Of a stretch of DNA of 64,000 nucleotides, positions 23,429 to 38,279 are shown one piece after another (position 1 is the first letter of the stretch; every line of letters starts with the position of its first letter). Origin of the DNA: Solanum dulcamara (taxonomy: Eukaryota > Streptophyta > Magnoliopsida > Solanales > Solanaceae); NCBI RefSeq assembly GCF_947179165.1, contig NC_077240.1, positions 4,223,501 through 4,287,500 on the forward strand, written 5' to 3'. The notes under the pieces were generated by a model. It was given only the letters and a program-made list of their open reading frames with translations, was not told where the DNA came from and did not search any database. Made by a program: the position numbers and the translations under genes.

Positions 23429-26400
23429 ACAGAAAAGACCGCAAGTCTCTACCAGTCTGTGTCCTTCAAAATTTTACTTGAGAAATCTTATCAAAATATT
23501 TACTTGGAAAACTACACTTAGTGGCTGTCTAATTTCCTCATCACCCTGGGTTCTGCATGTATAAAACACACCACATTGAGTTTCTACTTCAAGATTCCAA
23601 AGATGAAAGGAATACAATAGCATCAAAAAAGATTTAAGATCACACAGAGGAATGAAAATACAGAAGCACGTGCCAAGAAAATAGATGTGCTCAAGAAAAT
23701 GAACGCATACTGCAGGTAAGTTTAGTCTCTGGTACATACCTTCTTAAAAGGCAAGAACAAGTATAAACCTCTTCAATATCAGTTGAAATTTTTAATTTTA
23801 GATACTGCTTGATAAGCTCGCTTAAGAAACTAACAGCCTCGACCCATCCGTCAGTGCCGACATCAGGGAGAATATAAATCTGAGACATAGTCCTCTGCAA
23901 TATAGAGGATAACTGTTTCCTTGCCCCTGCGCTTTGATACATCTCTCCCAAAACGCACAAAATCTGACAATTGCTGGCTTTGAATATGTCAATCCATTCA
24001 GGTGGATTTCCAACCCACAAATCAATGCTTGAAATAGAAGGACTACAGTTCTGATTATTAGCACAGACCAAGGAAGCATCTAGTGAAGATTCATTGTTCC
24101 TGTGTGCAGGAAGGAGTTCAAGTATATCTGCCCTCAACTCCTCAGGTAATTCCTGAAAAACCGAGGTGTCTACTTGACTTAGAGAAGAGGGCATTAGACT
24201 GATACCTCCTGAGACAAGAGCATTAATAACCACATCCATATTTGGTACACTAGCATCAGACAGTGTCCCACTTTTCATATCAGCAAAAAGCTTATTAGGA
24301 TAAGAGACCGCTTGGATTTCCTCTTCATTATGCTGATGCTCCAATTATAGTCACCAGAATCAACACCATGAAGTTGTAGAAACAAGATAAACCTCATCAT
24401 CAACATTAAACAAGGAGAAACAATAAGCCAGCCCAAGTAGAGGAGAAAAACTGAAGATACCTCATGAGCAGCAAAAACTTCATCCTGTGCAGCAGGGCAA
24501 ACAGAAGATATGTTTTCTTTTTCTGATACACCTAATTTAAAAGATATGAGAATTGAGGCAAAAGCTTATAACAAAACGGTATATATGTATAAGCTAATTG
24601 GGTTAACCAACTGCCTTCTGTAATTTAAAGGAATGCATCCTTACCTTTGCTTCTCTTTTCAGTAATAAAATGAGCCAATTTTCCATCATACATGTCATTA
24701 ATTTCTGAAAAGACCTCAGGAGGAAGAGACTCTATTACTCCTATATCAAGCTCGTTCATAGGAGGAAGAGTTCCTCTCTGTCCAAAACCAGCAGCACCGG
24801 AGGGCGACGTTGCAGTCATTTCAATGAAAGGTGTACTTGAATCACCCTGCAACTGAGCCTGGCGTTCATGAACACTGTTTTTACCGTTATCTGCCATATC
24901 AGAGAAGCAGATCGAACTCAGACTCATCCTGTCTTTAGTGGAAAATGAACTCAATAAAAGTTTAGGCGATACTTTTTAGTTAAGAACTTGTTGAAAACAC
25001 AGAATCGATGTTGGAATAAGTTGACATGAAGAAACAACATAAGACCATCATACTAACTTTTTAACAGAAGCATTAAAAAAGATATTCCATATCCATCAGT
25101 GCTGCTGAGATAAAAATCCCATTGAGTTGCTCATGTTGTAGACAGAGAAAGGAAACAATTATGATGTCCTCAAGTATTTCTTAGGACACGCAAATTAAAG
25201 AGATTCCTATAAAAGGTATACCACCTTTCATGTGCTAGAACACGGCCAATGCAAGGAACCACAACAGAGTTTCAGTACCAGTTTAAGTGTGTTAGAAATA
25301 CTTCTATCAAGTAATAGGCATGACTGGAGGCAATAAATATTTGGACAAGCCAATGAAAATAAGTGAAGAAGTCAAACCTGCATCAGCACCTTTCTCATGA
25401 CTACTGCTTCTGTTTTGGTAATTGGTCTTAGCAGAGGCAGCAGTGAGCCAAGATCTGATGGAGCATCTCTCTTTCCCTGGATTTATGTCAATGAAATTAG
25501 TAGAAAAACAGTTCATAAATGGCATACTGTCGTCATCATAACTGGCATAGAGAGAGATATAAAACGTGAAGAAAAGACCTTGCTTGGAACTATCCGCAGT
25601 TTCAAGCTTTGAGACCTGCAATCCCATGCCTCGTATGTCCTCCACATCTGCACAGCGATTGTCAAAACAGCATTTATATTAGAAGAAGAAACAGGGTAGA
25701 CTACAAGTCATACTGAGATCACACTGGGTATGTATTTGTTGTTGCTGAACAAAGATATGGTTGACGTGGAAGAAAAATCTAAGTTTGTTACTCTAAATTC
25801 ATTTGGTCCAAAGGGAATTCTAACATCCTTAGAGAAAATTTTTGGTCTGCAATGTTCAAAATTCACCGTGAGTTGATTGATTCTGATACATCTAACAATT
25901 TAGAAAAAAGAAACGCCGCTAATGCAGAAACCAAAGAACATCAAAAATGCACTTAAAAGTTTCATCAGCATCAGAGCTGCACCAGTATATTTTTAGTTCC
26001 CCTTTAGGCTATACATAAGGTTTTTGAAGTTTCAGGCAATAGCATTCTCTGACAGGTCTCAAGCCCAACTCAAAAAAAAAACATACTGTAACATTCTTGG
26101 GTAATAAAACAGAAACTCCCTATTGAAGGGAAAGAAAAAAAGGCTTTTCTGAGCTCTATTCACCATCCTAACACTTGGGACTCTAATATGAAATAGCTAA
26201 AACACGAATCTCAAGATTTTTTGGTTAACATGACTCTGAAAGACAAATCTTGTTTCTTGCAATAATTTGGCTAAAATCATGAAAAACAAGTGGTCGAGCT
26301 TCTGCATGTGAGGAAACGTGCATCTTTGCTCTTCACCATTTCTCCCTCTTTGTTAAGCTTATCAGCACAGAAATATCAGTAGAGAAAAGTTTGTCTGTGT

Positions 26401-27042
26401 CAATACACAAAAACTATATCAAAGAGCGAAAATACAATGACATTACCTCAGCCCTAAAGAAGGTTGCGGACTTACGATTATTATTCTTACTCTTCCAAAA
26501 ATCAAATGGGGGACAGAAGTGGAAGAAGCATAAGAAACAAGAAGCATAGGATGCTCAAAGGATTGGCTCAGTGTTTTCCTTAATAACATCATGTATCAAA
26601 TGGATTAGTTTACTGAAAGTTGCTCAGATATGGAATGTCACACACAAAAGCTGATACTCCGTCCCAAATTGATATGACCTATTTTGTTTATTTAAGTTTA
26701 ATATGACTTCATCTGCTGAGAATTAAATCAAGTACTAGAACTATATGAAAAACAATACAGTTCGATATTTTCCCATTTCATATGACAAAAAATATTTAAG
26801 AATTACAGTCAAAAAATCTTTGTTCGACTTCCAAAGCAGATCAGATAATCATTTTGGCACAGATGTATCAAGATAAAAAACAAAACTAGGAAACAAGAAG
26901 GATAATGCAGATTAAAATCACAACAAAAGCCCATAAGTGTGAATGTGAAGTGAATTGGTGGTCCCAAAGAACAAAGGTAAGCACACTATTCACATTGAAA
27001 TGACATTGAGATTAGCTAAAATTTCTTAAGATAATCCATTTC

Positions 27043-27178
27043 CATTTTGGAATTCACCCTAGAAATAAATCACCTAGTGTTTTTTTGTCTTTGCTGGAAT
27101 TTGAACCTGATCTTCAAGGTTCACGCCCAGTTCATTGAACCACTAGGCCACACACTTGGGTGCGGTTTTAAACCCTTA
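27043..27178 (-). mobile_element. SolS-type SINE (copy 2)
   Basis: Copy of the SINE at 5040-5175, next to the exon 16 donor of REV1 gene B. A-box at 27150-27140 and B-box at 27107-27097. Confidence 0.75.
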
Positions 27179-28165
27179 TTTTGAAGAGTAACATTCACAT
27201 AGGGAAAGCAATTACCCACGTGTGAAGTCGTAAAAAGCTGTGAAACAATTCTCTCAAGCACATCAACACTATCTGTTGCCATTGGCACCTACAAGTGGCA
27301 CAATGCAATTAAAGGAAAATAGAAATTTCTTCAATTAAAAAACATAGAGAACAAGGTTATCACAGAAAATATTATACCGTGACAGAATGGCTCAAGTTAT
27401 CACATACACCACAGCCCAAATACTTTACTGGCTCCCCTGCATCACCCTTTCTTTTCTTTATCTGTATTGATAAATATAGGTGCAAAAGCAGCATAAGAAC
27501 CAACTATACGACTACTTTATACTAAATGAACTATAATCTCAATATAAATAATGGTTTCATAAAGCAAAAAACAGAGAGAGACCTTTAAGGTAAACTTCCT
27601 CCCTATCACTCCACATCCCTGCAAACGTAATGAAACCTCCTTGCAAAGGTTTAACAGAAAATGTTGTACCTGAATTGAGGTGGTGTTTAGTGTCAATAAG
27701 CATTAGTACAAATGGCCAAAACAACAACGATATTTAGTGGAGATCTAACGTCTTTCAGATCCTTGAACCTCACGCCCCAGTTAACATCTGCACCAATGGA
27801 TTTGCTTTCCTGCAAACGTTATCGAGAGGTTTATATATTTGGCTTGAACACGCATGACTGATTATAAACAAAATGACAAACTTCATGATGCAGATTCGTG
27901 AAGCATGTAACTAGTATCTGCTTCCTTTTGACAGACACTAGAACAGCTTTTTAAGACCTCTACAGAAATACGATGCAAGTGTATATGTCCTACTTACTAC
28001 ATTCGAAACGGAACCAAAACTTGCTCTGAAAATACATAAATATATACGCGCGCGCACACAGTACCACTTGAGGGACTGCTTATATCAGCACCAGAATCAA
28101 TGACGCAAGTTAGAAGCAACAAGCAGCACAGGAGGCAAAATAATAACTCATCAATCATTAAGCAA

Positions 28166-28444
28166 GAGCCCGTTTGGATTGGCTTATAAGTTACTTATAA
28201 GCTGTTTTCAGCTTTTTTGAGTGTTTGGCTGTCCAACTTAAAGTCATTTTGTGCTTAAAATAAGTCACAATAAATAATTGGGTTTGTTTGGATGGACTTA
28301 TTTGAAGCAACTTATAAGTTGAAAATAGCTTATAACTAAAAAAAAAATAAGTTGGGCTGCACCTACTTATTTTTTTAAAACTTATAAGCAGTTTTCAACT
28401 CATAAGTTACTTAAAATAAGTCCATCCAAATTCCAAACAGGCTC
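28166..28444. mobile_element. Foldback MITE (copy 2)
   Basis: Copy of the element at 6163-6441, in intron 12 of REV1 gene B. Confidence 0.75.
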
Positions 28445-29465
28445 CAAGTCTCCAATATTCAAAAAAATAACAGTGAAATAAAGGAGTCAATGGGAGTTCG
28501 CGAGTCAGTTGTGTGAATGACAAAAATCCAAAAGAAAGCCTACAAATAAAAGCGATACAGTAAGATATTCTGTGTTGATCCTAACCTGTATCATGCCAAC
28601 CAACCGATCATCTATCCCTCTACTATAGTTCCATAGCATACTGCCAGTTTTAGAACCAAAGTCCCTCTGGAGAGTTTCCTGGAAACACGACAAATGAGTG
28701 GGAATATATATAGTCCAATATTGAGTATAATGCATGTCAACCCAAAACATGGCAGGCCACATATATAAAATCATTCTTTGTGCCACCACGATTGGTGTAT
28801 CGATAAGTATCATATAAAGGAGAGAAGCATCCCACTCGTCCGGCTGAATAACAGCAAAAAAATTATGAAAGTATTCACAAATAAGAAATCGCTTCTTTAA
28901 TCAGTAAGACAAGTCTTGAGCTATTCTAAGAAAAGATAACTAATCAACGAACAAACAAGTGTTGTAATGTGTTCGACATACTTCTCAAAAGAAACAACCC
29001 CCATGCCAATAAGGGATTTCTTAAGCACTAATTAAGTAATAGTTTCCACAAGACGAGATATTCTCATTTCATCGAATGATCATACATTTGGAAACATTTT
29101 AACCATGAGTTTAACAAAACATCATTAGCTGAAATAAACTCCAGGAGCTGAGTAAGCCAAATAGGTGTAAATGTTGTCTTAAATAAACAATATATCCGCT
29201 ATTTCATCAGCTCTAGTTAATGAAGGTTCCAAGGATGCTTAACTTTACATGGGCAGGAATGTGCCCATGAAACTGGGGAACAAGTGACAAAGAGGACTCT
29301 GACTCAAGCAGACAGCATGAATAACAAACCTCAATTTTCTTTGATAGCTATCCAGTTGAGATTACCTGTTAAATGTGAAACCCTTTTTCACAAGAAATGG
29401 AAAATATAGTTTCATGGAGAGCTTTGGATGGAGAAGGCAAATAAACAAGAAGATTAATCCACCAA

Positions 29466-29643
29466 ATAACAACAACCCCCACTGGCCTAGGTATCAAACA
29501 ACACTACACCACCACAACTCCCTCCCTCCTTCCATAGCGTAGGAAGATCGGAATAATTCAACAAGTGTCGTCCATGCTAGACTGCAATCCTTGGTTTCCA
29601 AGGTTGTCACTCCAGCTCCTAAACGTTAGGCCACCCGGCTTGA
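29466..29643 (-). mobile_element. SINE-like element (copy 2)
   Basis: Copy of the element at 7463-7640, in intron 11 of REV1 gene B. Confidence 0.45.
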
Positions 29644-32548
29644 CAGAAATTCTTCTTAGGAACTCTTAAAAACACACACCTTAATACAATTTGCAGTACC
29701 TTCCTGGTACTAGCTTTGATAAAACACCATTATCTTATTATTTTTTAAAACAAATACTGTAGCAAGAGATTCAATGATTCATCATGAAGTATTCTTGTAG
29801 TGTTTTTTCAAGCGTGAAATGTATCTGAGAGAAACCAGATCAAAAGAGATGCAAAAGAGTGCTTGTTGTACACAAACTATAACGAGATAGAAAATCAAAA
29901 CCGCAAGAGCAATCACCAATATATTGCAGAAGGAAACAAATACTAAACAATGAGAACCTTGGAAATCATACGCAGCTGCCCACAAGTTGTGATTTGTCTC
30001 CTGTTCAACTTCTCTTCCAACACATGACCGATTCCAGGAAGTGCTTTTACTGGAAGTTCACACAGGTGCTCCTCCACCTAATATAGCCAACAAGATAAAT
30101 CAGGACAATAAAATCACAATAATTATTTTAATTCTCTAAAATGATCTTCAAGCCTTTGTTTTCCTCTGTTGCCACTACATGCAGTAGACACTAAAATATT
30201 AAGATGATCAAAAAGGGAGTTAATCAGCGAAGATCTAAACAAGAGAAATGTCTTTGATATTGAATAGTATCTGTGATGGGATAAAACTAAGTGATCAAAA
30301 TAGCCCTTTTCTGGGACTAATCCTTAATAAAATATCCGCAGATTGTTTTTCTTTTATAAAAGGTAATAAGAAAGTTGTAATTTATTAAAAAAACATTAGT
30401 AAAATAATTCACGGATTCATGTTGATTTCCATCTAACACCAGATTCTTGCAGCGGAAAAGGTTATTATGCTTGACCAGGATCGACATAAACAAAGTGAAA
30501 CAAAAAGAGCATCATGTGGCAATGGAGAAACATCTCACGTGGCAAGGGCATGGAGAAGCCCCGGCAGAAACTTCGCTTTATGAAAGTGGAGCCTATAAAA
30601 TCTGATTTCACTTGCAGTCATGCCCTTTCTAGAAGTACATGCAAATTCACAATGCATGGTCATCAGGTAAGAAGAGATTTACTACAAATAGTTAAAGAGA
30701 AGGCAATGACATGTAACCAATAAAGATGTAGCTGCAAAATATAATTTGTGATACGGTAGAAGATGCACATATTTAGATGACAAAGATCAAGACATAAGTT
30801 TTCCCCCCTCTTCATACATCAAAAAGTCAGCTCGAAATAAGCTACCTTCTCGGCAGGGATGTAACACTGCCCGTCTGGTTTTGCAATCCTAGTAGCAAGC
30901 CGCGCCATAAGCATATTCTCAGCAATACCAGCACTAGCAGTACAGCCTGTCGCATCAAGAATCTCATCTCTGATCACTGAGACAAAAGCTTGAATTTCCT
31001 CTACTCCAGAATCAGTGGCATCTAAAAATGCTTCGTCACAACTTACGGCCTGCATTCAGTAGCAATTATCAATCAAGAGATAAGAACATCGTGAAATTGT
31101 TCAACAAGCAGTTTTGAGGCCATACCTGCACTTTGTTGCAGTACTTGTGCAATATGTTATAAAACCGATCAGCAACCTGAAAATGAAATCAGATTTTATA
31201 GGACTCGATATCCAAATACAAAAGAATCCAATTAAAAGGGGAAAAAGAACAAGATGAAGAAACTGAAATATCATAACCACCTCCTCATAAGCCTCGAAGT
31301 CATAAGAAAGAATGACTAGGTGAGGGCAACGTGACTTGGCATCTCTGACAAACATTCCAGCCTTAACTCCTATGAGAAAAAAACTTGAATGACAATCAAA
31401 TTTCAAACACAGGATGATATTTAAGAAAAGGTTGGATTACTGACTGAAAGACTGACCATAACCCCTAGCAGGATAATTGGCTGAAGATATTTCTGCTGTT
31501 CCGCGTGGATTATCTGAATGGCAAATGGCAACAGGTTTATCCTTCAACTCGGGGCGATTTCTAATGACCACAGACACAAAAAAGCAATCCTGAACAAGTA
31601 AAGTTGAACTGATTGTTTTAGCACAGAGAATAATCAACAGAGACGGGTAGAATGTCATATATATGATCAAAGAGGGTGAGCCGGAAAAGGAGACAGAACA
31701 TAGACGCAGTCATAAAAACATAAAGAGGACAAGTCGAGTTTTCAGACCATCGAAGCAGAAATTACCATATCCACATGAATAATCATTGTCTTATTTGCTG
31801 TTGCTGAAGAACTAGGGCCTGAACTTATGCATCTAAACCCACCAGGGGAGCTAGGAAATCATTTACGATACCGGTTTCTCCAGGTGCCAATGAAATGCAA
31901 CCTAGAATGCTGAAGACAAAAGCACCCGAGGAATATGTCAACCACTTTGTCACTAGGCGCTTTTAGTATTTAATATGCAATTACTTATCAATGTGCACAT
32001 ACATTTATGAATATATTAGTTATACAATGCAATAGCTTCAAATAAACAAATTCAAAATAACAGATCCACAAGCAAAAGCAGGTAATTTCTTCACATCAGA
32101 AGGCCCCAGAAAATCTGATGCCAAGAATTTAGTAGAAGTAATATAAGCAACACAATATCTAGGTATGAGTTGGCTGTTGATTCTTGATATTCGGTTTCTC
32201 AATTGAAAAAAAGAATTGAGATTAGATCTTCCACAATCTTGAAAGGTCCATCATTGTGTCATCCCAGATCCAGTAACAGCAGAAGCAAAAGCATAAAGTA
32301 AGTTGATAATGGTCAATCATTAAAGGAAATTATAACCCAAAAAAAGAAGGTTGCTATGAGCATGTGGATCTCCTTTTGGCAATTATTGAAAAAAAGAAAA
32401 CCAACGTCATATTCACCTTTAACATGTTTTTCTTTATGATCTCAGCCTTCTCTATCCTTTGAGCAAAAGCTTTTTGCACATGAAAAGCCCCTCTTTGGTG
32501 CCCTATTATGGTAAAAATAACATATCCTGGCATTTCACTTATCAAAGG

Positions 32549-32693
32549 TGTTGGAGATACATAACATCCCACAAGTTATCAGTGTGTGTATATACTATAT
32601 CCCACGTCGTTTGTATAAAGGGCATCCCGGGGAGTTCATCTTAAGTTACTCGACCCATTGCCTCAAAGTCCAGGTTGGATGTTTAGTCCAACA
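32549..32693. mobile_element. Possible solo LTR (copy 2)
   Basis: Copy of the segment at 10546-10690, in intron 5 of REV1 gene B. Confidence 0.4.
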
Positions 32694-34497
32694 CATCTAT
32701 CAAAATCGACTTCATAAGCCCATTTCCATACTTACAAGTCCGAATCGAAATTTACATGTGAACTCCAAAAAACAGGTTATATTTGCGGAGAGGTGTTGTA
32801 ATATGTGACGATAATTAACTTAACAATAATAACAATATAAACTAACTTTCTAACGCCAACACTCAACACTTAAGCAAAAAGGAAAAAGAAAAATGAACTT
32901 GAGAGTAGAGATTGTTCATTACAATCATTTTTTATTTTTTATTTTTTAATTTATTTATTTATTTATTTTTTGGGGGGGAGGGGGGCTGGAAGATAAATAC
33001 AAGATGTTCTAGCAAAGCCAATGTCAAGATAGCCACGTGTGTACCTTGAAGTAATTTTCCACAAAATTAGCATCAACTAGAGTTGAATGTCGCTGATTAG
33101 GAGACCTAGGAATCTTTAAATTTGATGGGGCCGTGTTAACAGGATCACTCATCCAGTCGCTACAAACTGATGCATCGTTATGAGGACTGAAAGGTGCTGA
33201 AAATGGAGCTTGGCTTCCATCTCCACTTGCAGCATCACTCAGTTCTTGCATTGCCATGCTACAACTTGACTCTTCGATTCTATCTACATTGTAGTTTGCT
33301 TGCATTAGATCTTTAGATTCTAGAGCACGAGGCTCCAAATCTTCTGCAGATTGCGACTCTTCAAAGGATACAGGATCTTCAATTGGTCCAGAATATGACA
33401 ATGGGCTCTCAACTCTAGATGTGGCTTGGACAGTTGAACATGTTGTCATATCATCATAAATAGCAATGTTTTTTGTGAAGAAAGCAGATAGCTTAGGCTG
33501 GTTATTAACTTCACTTGCAAGCTGATCAAGCTGATAAGGAACCCCTGAAAACAACAAAACAATGATAGAAAAGCTAATAAGTAAACAAGCAGTCAACTTG
33601 CTCGTTTGCATTAAAAATCAAGTCATAGAAATATAAACTTACAATTCAGAAGCTTCTTTGCAGAGACAGAATCCAACACCCATGTGGGTTTGACTACTGG
33701 AAGTCCCCTGCTAAAGGACCTATATGAAATTCAGACAAAACTTAGACGAAAATACTTTTATTTTCAACAGAGATACAAAAAATAGGAAACTGATGAACTT
33801 GGTTTTACAACTGACCTTAAATTCTGGACCTTACTGTCAGGAAGATTACTACAGATTATATGAGTAACACGACGCCTAGAAAAATAATTTTCAAAACGGC
33901 CTCCATGCTTCAACATATATCCTCGAAGTTCCTGGATAGATATTGTTGAAATCAATAAACTACAAGAGAAGCAACCTAATCTTCCATATGAGAAAATCCA
34001 GTGAGGTACGGAAAAGAATATGATAGCTATATAGTCAAGGTATTGATTACAATGATGATGGATGTTTGTACACGGGTTTACATGCAGATTGAATGAACTC
34101 TTCTTACAAGTAAGAATACAAGTAATTGTTTGTTTCGCCAATTCAAAAGTTAGAGAAGTTTTTTATTGATGAAACAGTATTCGACATCATTCATTATTCG
34201 ATTCAGGATCTTTTAAGTTGTCAATCTTCAAGCAATCATATCAGATTAATCCCCGGCAAGAAAATCACATGAAATAGACCAGAAAGAAACCATAATGTAC
34301 TAAACCTGACTGGAAGGAACCGTGTATCCATCAACAAAAATGGATACGCCCTGAAATATAGGTTTTGAAGAACTTGGACCACTGAGAGAAGTGCTTGATG
34401 CCTCCACCTCAAACTGCTCGTGAAGCTTCTGATTCTTCACGGCCATGTAACTACAGCAAAGTTGTCAAAAGCCACAATAAGAATATCAGGAAGTCAT

Positions 34498-35231
34498 CAC
34501 CAAGAACAAGTCATAAAGCATACACTATACGCATCAAATCAGAGAGGAGAGGTGCATTTATGAAGTAAATTGTGCAAGAAGTAAATTGACCATATAGAGG
34601 AGACATATGAAGTGAAACTCTAAAAACAATCCATAAAAATCAATCAACAATACCCAAAACCAACTAGTTGGCCTCACCTATAAAAACACTCTATATTCGT
34701 GCCTTTCTATGTGGACTCGTTTCATTCCAAGAATTAACGTCTATAAAGTAGCAAGAACAATATTTCTTGATGATCAACAAATTCCACTGGTTAAACTTTC
34801 TTGAAGATCGTCTATTCGAAATTAACTCAAAGGAAAACCATTCAAATATTTAAGATGATGTACAGCACCAAGAACAAGTCAAATAGCATACACTATGCAC
34901 ATCAAAACAGACTATCAGAGAGGAGGGGTGCATTTATGAAGTAGATTGTGCAAGAAGTGAACTAGCCCATATAGAGGAAGACATATGAAGTGAAACTCTA
35001 AAAACAGTCCATAAAAAATCAATCAACTATACCCAAAATCAAATAGTAAGCCTCACCGACAAAAATACTCTATATTAATTCCATTCTAAGCAGACTCGTT
35101 TCATTCCAAGCATTGACGTCAATAAAGTAATAAGAATAATATTTCTTGATGATCAACACCAACTTTCTTGATGATCATCTATTCGAAATCAACTCAGGGG
35201 AGAACTGTTCAAATATTCAAGATAGTGTACA
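34498..35231. repeat. Two-copy direct repeat in REV1 intron 1 (copy 2)
   Basis: Copy of the block at 12495-13228, in intron 1 of REV1 gene B. It has C at 34627 where copy 1 has T at 12624. Confidence 0.85.
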
Positions 35232-35484
35232 CAACGTTCAAAAATTCCCAAAATCAATCCAAACTAAGTAAAGAAAGAAGAAGAATAAACCTTCCGAAAT
35301 TGGAGAAAGGTGAACTATAGAAGGCAGGACGAGAAGCAGAACGAGAATTGGCACCCCAGGCCATGCCTAGGGTCTTTTGACTCGCCTTCTTCTTCTTGTT
35401 GCTTTGATTGCTGCTGTTACTGCGATTTGAATTTGAGGTTCGTTTAGAATTGGAACCGGAATTAGCAGAGCGTGAGGGTTCCAT

Positions 35485-35603
35485 GCTCGTCTCCGATTTC
35501 TGGGAGTTGAGACGCAGAAGAGTTGCGCAATTTCTAAAATGAAGCGGGAAATATATGCAAGCAAGGGATCATTTATAAACACACGGATCTTAAGGAGGAA
35601 TCG
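35485..35603 (-). promoter_or_regulatory. REV1 gene B proximal promoter with E2F site
   Basis: The sequence is the same as upstream of gene A. TTTCCCGC is at 35551-35544 and the TATA-like TTTATAAA at 35579-35572, with the ATG at 35484. The duplication therefore carried the promoter as well as the coding region. Confidence 0.6.
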
Positions 35604-35723
35604 GGTCGGTTAACCCAAAACATTTTTATTTTTTGATGGAGAGGGTGAATTTAAAACATTTTTTTGTTATTTGTTATATTTTTTTTATTGTTTTCTTCTT
35701 CTTTACCTGATGTGTTGCTTGCA

Positions 35724-35850
35724 CCTGAACCAAGGGTCTTTCGAAAATAGTTTTTTTACCTCCACGAAGTAGTGTTAAGGTCTATGTACATTCTATCATC
35801 TCCATATCTCACTTGTGGAATTTCACTAGGTATATTTTTGTTGTTGTTGA
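35724..35850 (+). mobile_element. TS-family SINE (copy 2)
   Basis: Copy of the SINE at 13721-13847, upstream of REV1 gene B. Confidence 0.8.
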
Positions 35851-36304
35851 CTCTATCATTAGGGTTGCTTATCAAGCGTATAATTATGCTTGACGGGTTC
35901 GCTTATCGGGTATTAATTTTTAAATTATTAATATGCTAGCCAATAAATAAGATATCGATTGGTTCAGGATCGTGCTATAAATTATCAGTCGATGTATTGG
36001 GTCAATCATTTCATGCTCATTTCTTTCCGTTTCACTCACAAATATACTGATCTTTCAGCAAACAAAACAATTTTCTAGCTTTATTTAAGTTAACAAATAT
36101 ATAGTTATTACTCACAATGAGAAATACATGAAAAAGGCTAATTTTGAGAATGCATGAACATAAGCATTTATTTAACAAAGATTCACTTGTACAATAACTT
36201 ATTGCTTCAAAAATAAAATATACATTTTTATATGCTAGAAGTGAAGATCCGTCCATTATGAACCAAACTAACTAAGTACACCGGTGAGAAATCCAACTCA
36301 CAAA

Positions 36305-36429
36305 TACTATCTCCGTCTCATATTACATAAACACTACTAACTTTACACGATAATTAAGAAATCATTAATACATTGAAAAAAATTATTATTTTACCCTTTG
36401 TTTATATCAATACAATATACACGGAGTAT
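36305..36429. mobile_element. Stowaway-like MITE (copy 2)
   Basis: Copy of the element at 14302-14426, between REV1 gene B and its upstream MULE relic. Confidence 0.55.
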
Positions 36430-36535
36430 AGAAATAGCTAGTATTGAAAATTGTTTACATTCAAAAGATCATATTAATTGTAGGGGTAAAATTAAAAAAA
36501 AATTAATACAAATTAGAATTTCATTTATAGAAGCA

Positions 36536-37761
36536 CTAGTATTGTATTCGAAAAGTCTCATCTGCTGCATCTAAGATATTAGCTGTTAGCATTGTCCCTT
36601 TGTATGCTCCTTTTAGAAAAGTTCCATCAACAACTACAATTGATCTACAATACTCCCATCCTTTTATCGATGTAAACAGAGCTACAAATGGATATAGAAA
36701 ATGGTCATCCTCTGATTTGTGCAATCTTATATAAGAACCAGGGTAAGTTGCCTCTAGTATGTGAAAGTAACTTGACAACTTTGTATATGATTGAGCTGGA
36801 TCACCTCGGACTAATTCAAGAGCCGCACATCATATTCCTGTAACATATGAGCCGCACATCATATTCCTGTAACATGTCATTTTGTATATCTCTTGGTGTG
36901 TAGTTGGATCAATACATTTGGCAATAATAATACTCCCAACAACTGTCTTGCTTGATTGTCTTTTTCGATAATGAATTATGTAGCAACAAACACGTGTGTT
37001 CCCTTTCAAAATCTCTAATAGCGAACATTTGAGATTTATTCACGCTTGAAGCGCCTAAATTTCAGCTACAGTTTTCTCCGAGGCATTGTATTGAATAGCT
37101 GTTGATTTTTTTTATTAATATACAATCAATAATATAAACTAACTTGAATTTGAGTCTTACCATGTTGAGCTTGATCTCAATGTCTTGAATTTGAAGTGTT
37201 TAAGAATGGAATGTCTTTTTAGTGCACTAATAAGGACATATTTATTTTTGTAAACTTGATCTATCTCAAAAAAAGATTGATTAAGGTTTATAATGATGCC
37301 TGGTTGTATTTCTTCTTGCTCATCAACTTCCTCATATGATCCAAAGCCAATTAACTCTAGTGCATCATCGATACCACTAAATGCATTAGAATAGTATGAA
37401 TTGTGTGTAATCCTCATATCTTCTGAAGTGTCTGAACATAATAGTGGAATTAGGGTGGAATCACTCTCCAAGTTGATCGATTCAGTTGTTGTGACACATA
37501 AAAGGTATTTTGACATATCTCTATGTTCCTTTTTTGGTTTCAACATACACTTTTACCCCCATATCGTTATGAATTTGAATTGGAGGAGACCTTTCATCAA
37601 TCTTATAACTGATTTCAACTTTACTTGTTGATGTTTCTATTGGCAATTGAGTAGCAATCACAGAAAAAAGACTAGCAAATGTTATCTGCCAAGTAATTAA
37701 TATACTTGTTACTAGAATTTCATGGACCATTGAAGTAAAGAAGCACAGCTAGATTAGCCAT
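36536..37761 (-). pseudogene. MuDR/MULE transposase relic (copy 2)
   Basis: Copy of the relic at 14533-15758 with the same stops, frameshifts and 29-bp duplication, so the damage predates the 22-kb duplication. Confidence 0.85.
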
Positions 37762-37787
37762 ATTTTTCTCCTGCATTTTTTTTTGTT

Positions 37788-38279
37788 GAATTAGAAGGGA
37801 ATTAGAGAATTAGACACGAATGAAACATGTAGCTAATAAAATCAGCCTTCAGTGATCTGTAGGCTACAAAAATGAATTAAACTTGAACAACAAATGTATT
37901 ACACACACATTAAATTTGAATTAGAATAGAATTAAAGATGAATGAAACATGTAGCTAACAAAATCAGCCTTCAGTGATCTGTAGGCCACAAAAATGAATT
38001 AAACTTGAACAACAAATGTATTACACACACATTAAATTTGAATTAGAATAGAATTAAAGATGAATGAAACATGTAGCTAACAAAATCAGCCTCCAGTGAT
38101 CTGTAGGCCACAAAAATGGATTAAACTTGAACAACAAATGTATTACACACACATTAAACTTGAATTAGAAGAGAATTAGACACAAATGAAACATGTAGCT
38201 AACAAAACCAGCCTTCAGTAATCTGTAGGCCACAAAAATGAATTAAACTTGAACAACAAATGTATTACACACACATTAA
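37788..38279. repeat. 122-bp minisatellite, four copies (copy 2)
   Basis: Same four-unit array as 15785-16276. The unit number is unchanged in the second 22-kb copy. Confidence 0.93.

Larger units (their letters stand above)
19884..35484 (-). pseudogene. REV1: REV1 gene B: complete 23-exon REV1 with in-frame stop at codon 361
   Basis: This complete gene crosses the copy 1/copy 2 boundary. Exons: 35484-35291, 34450-34306, 33931-33816, 33719-33643, 33544-33045, 31909-31766, 31589-31457, 31369-31281, 31176-31126, 31049-30846, 30077-29958, 28678-28586, 27809-27750, 27669-27583, 27461-27378, 27288-27216, 25647-25579, 25476-25378, 24890-24645, 24531-24461, 24338-23740, 21826-21766, 19940-19884 (stop TGA 19886-19884). 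The reading frame is continuous except for TGA at codon 361 (31861-31859), the same change as in gene A. The rest of the coding sequence appears undamaged, which suggests a recent loss. A truncated product would keep the BRCT domain but lose the polymerase, the ubiquitin-binding motifs and the C-terminal domain. Confidence 0.94.
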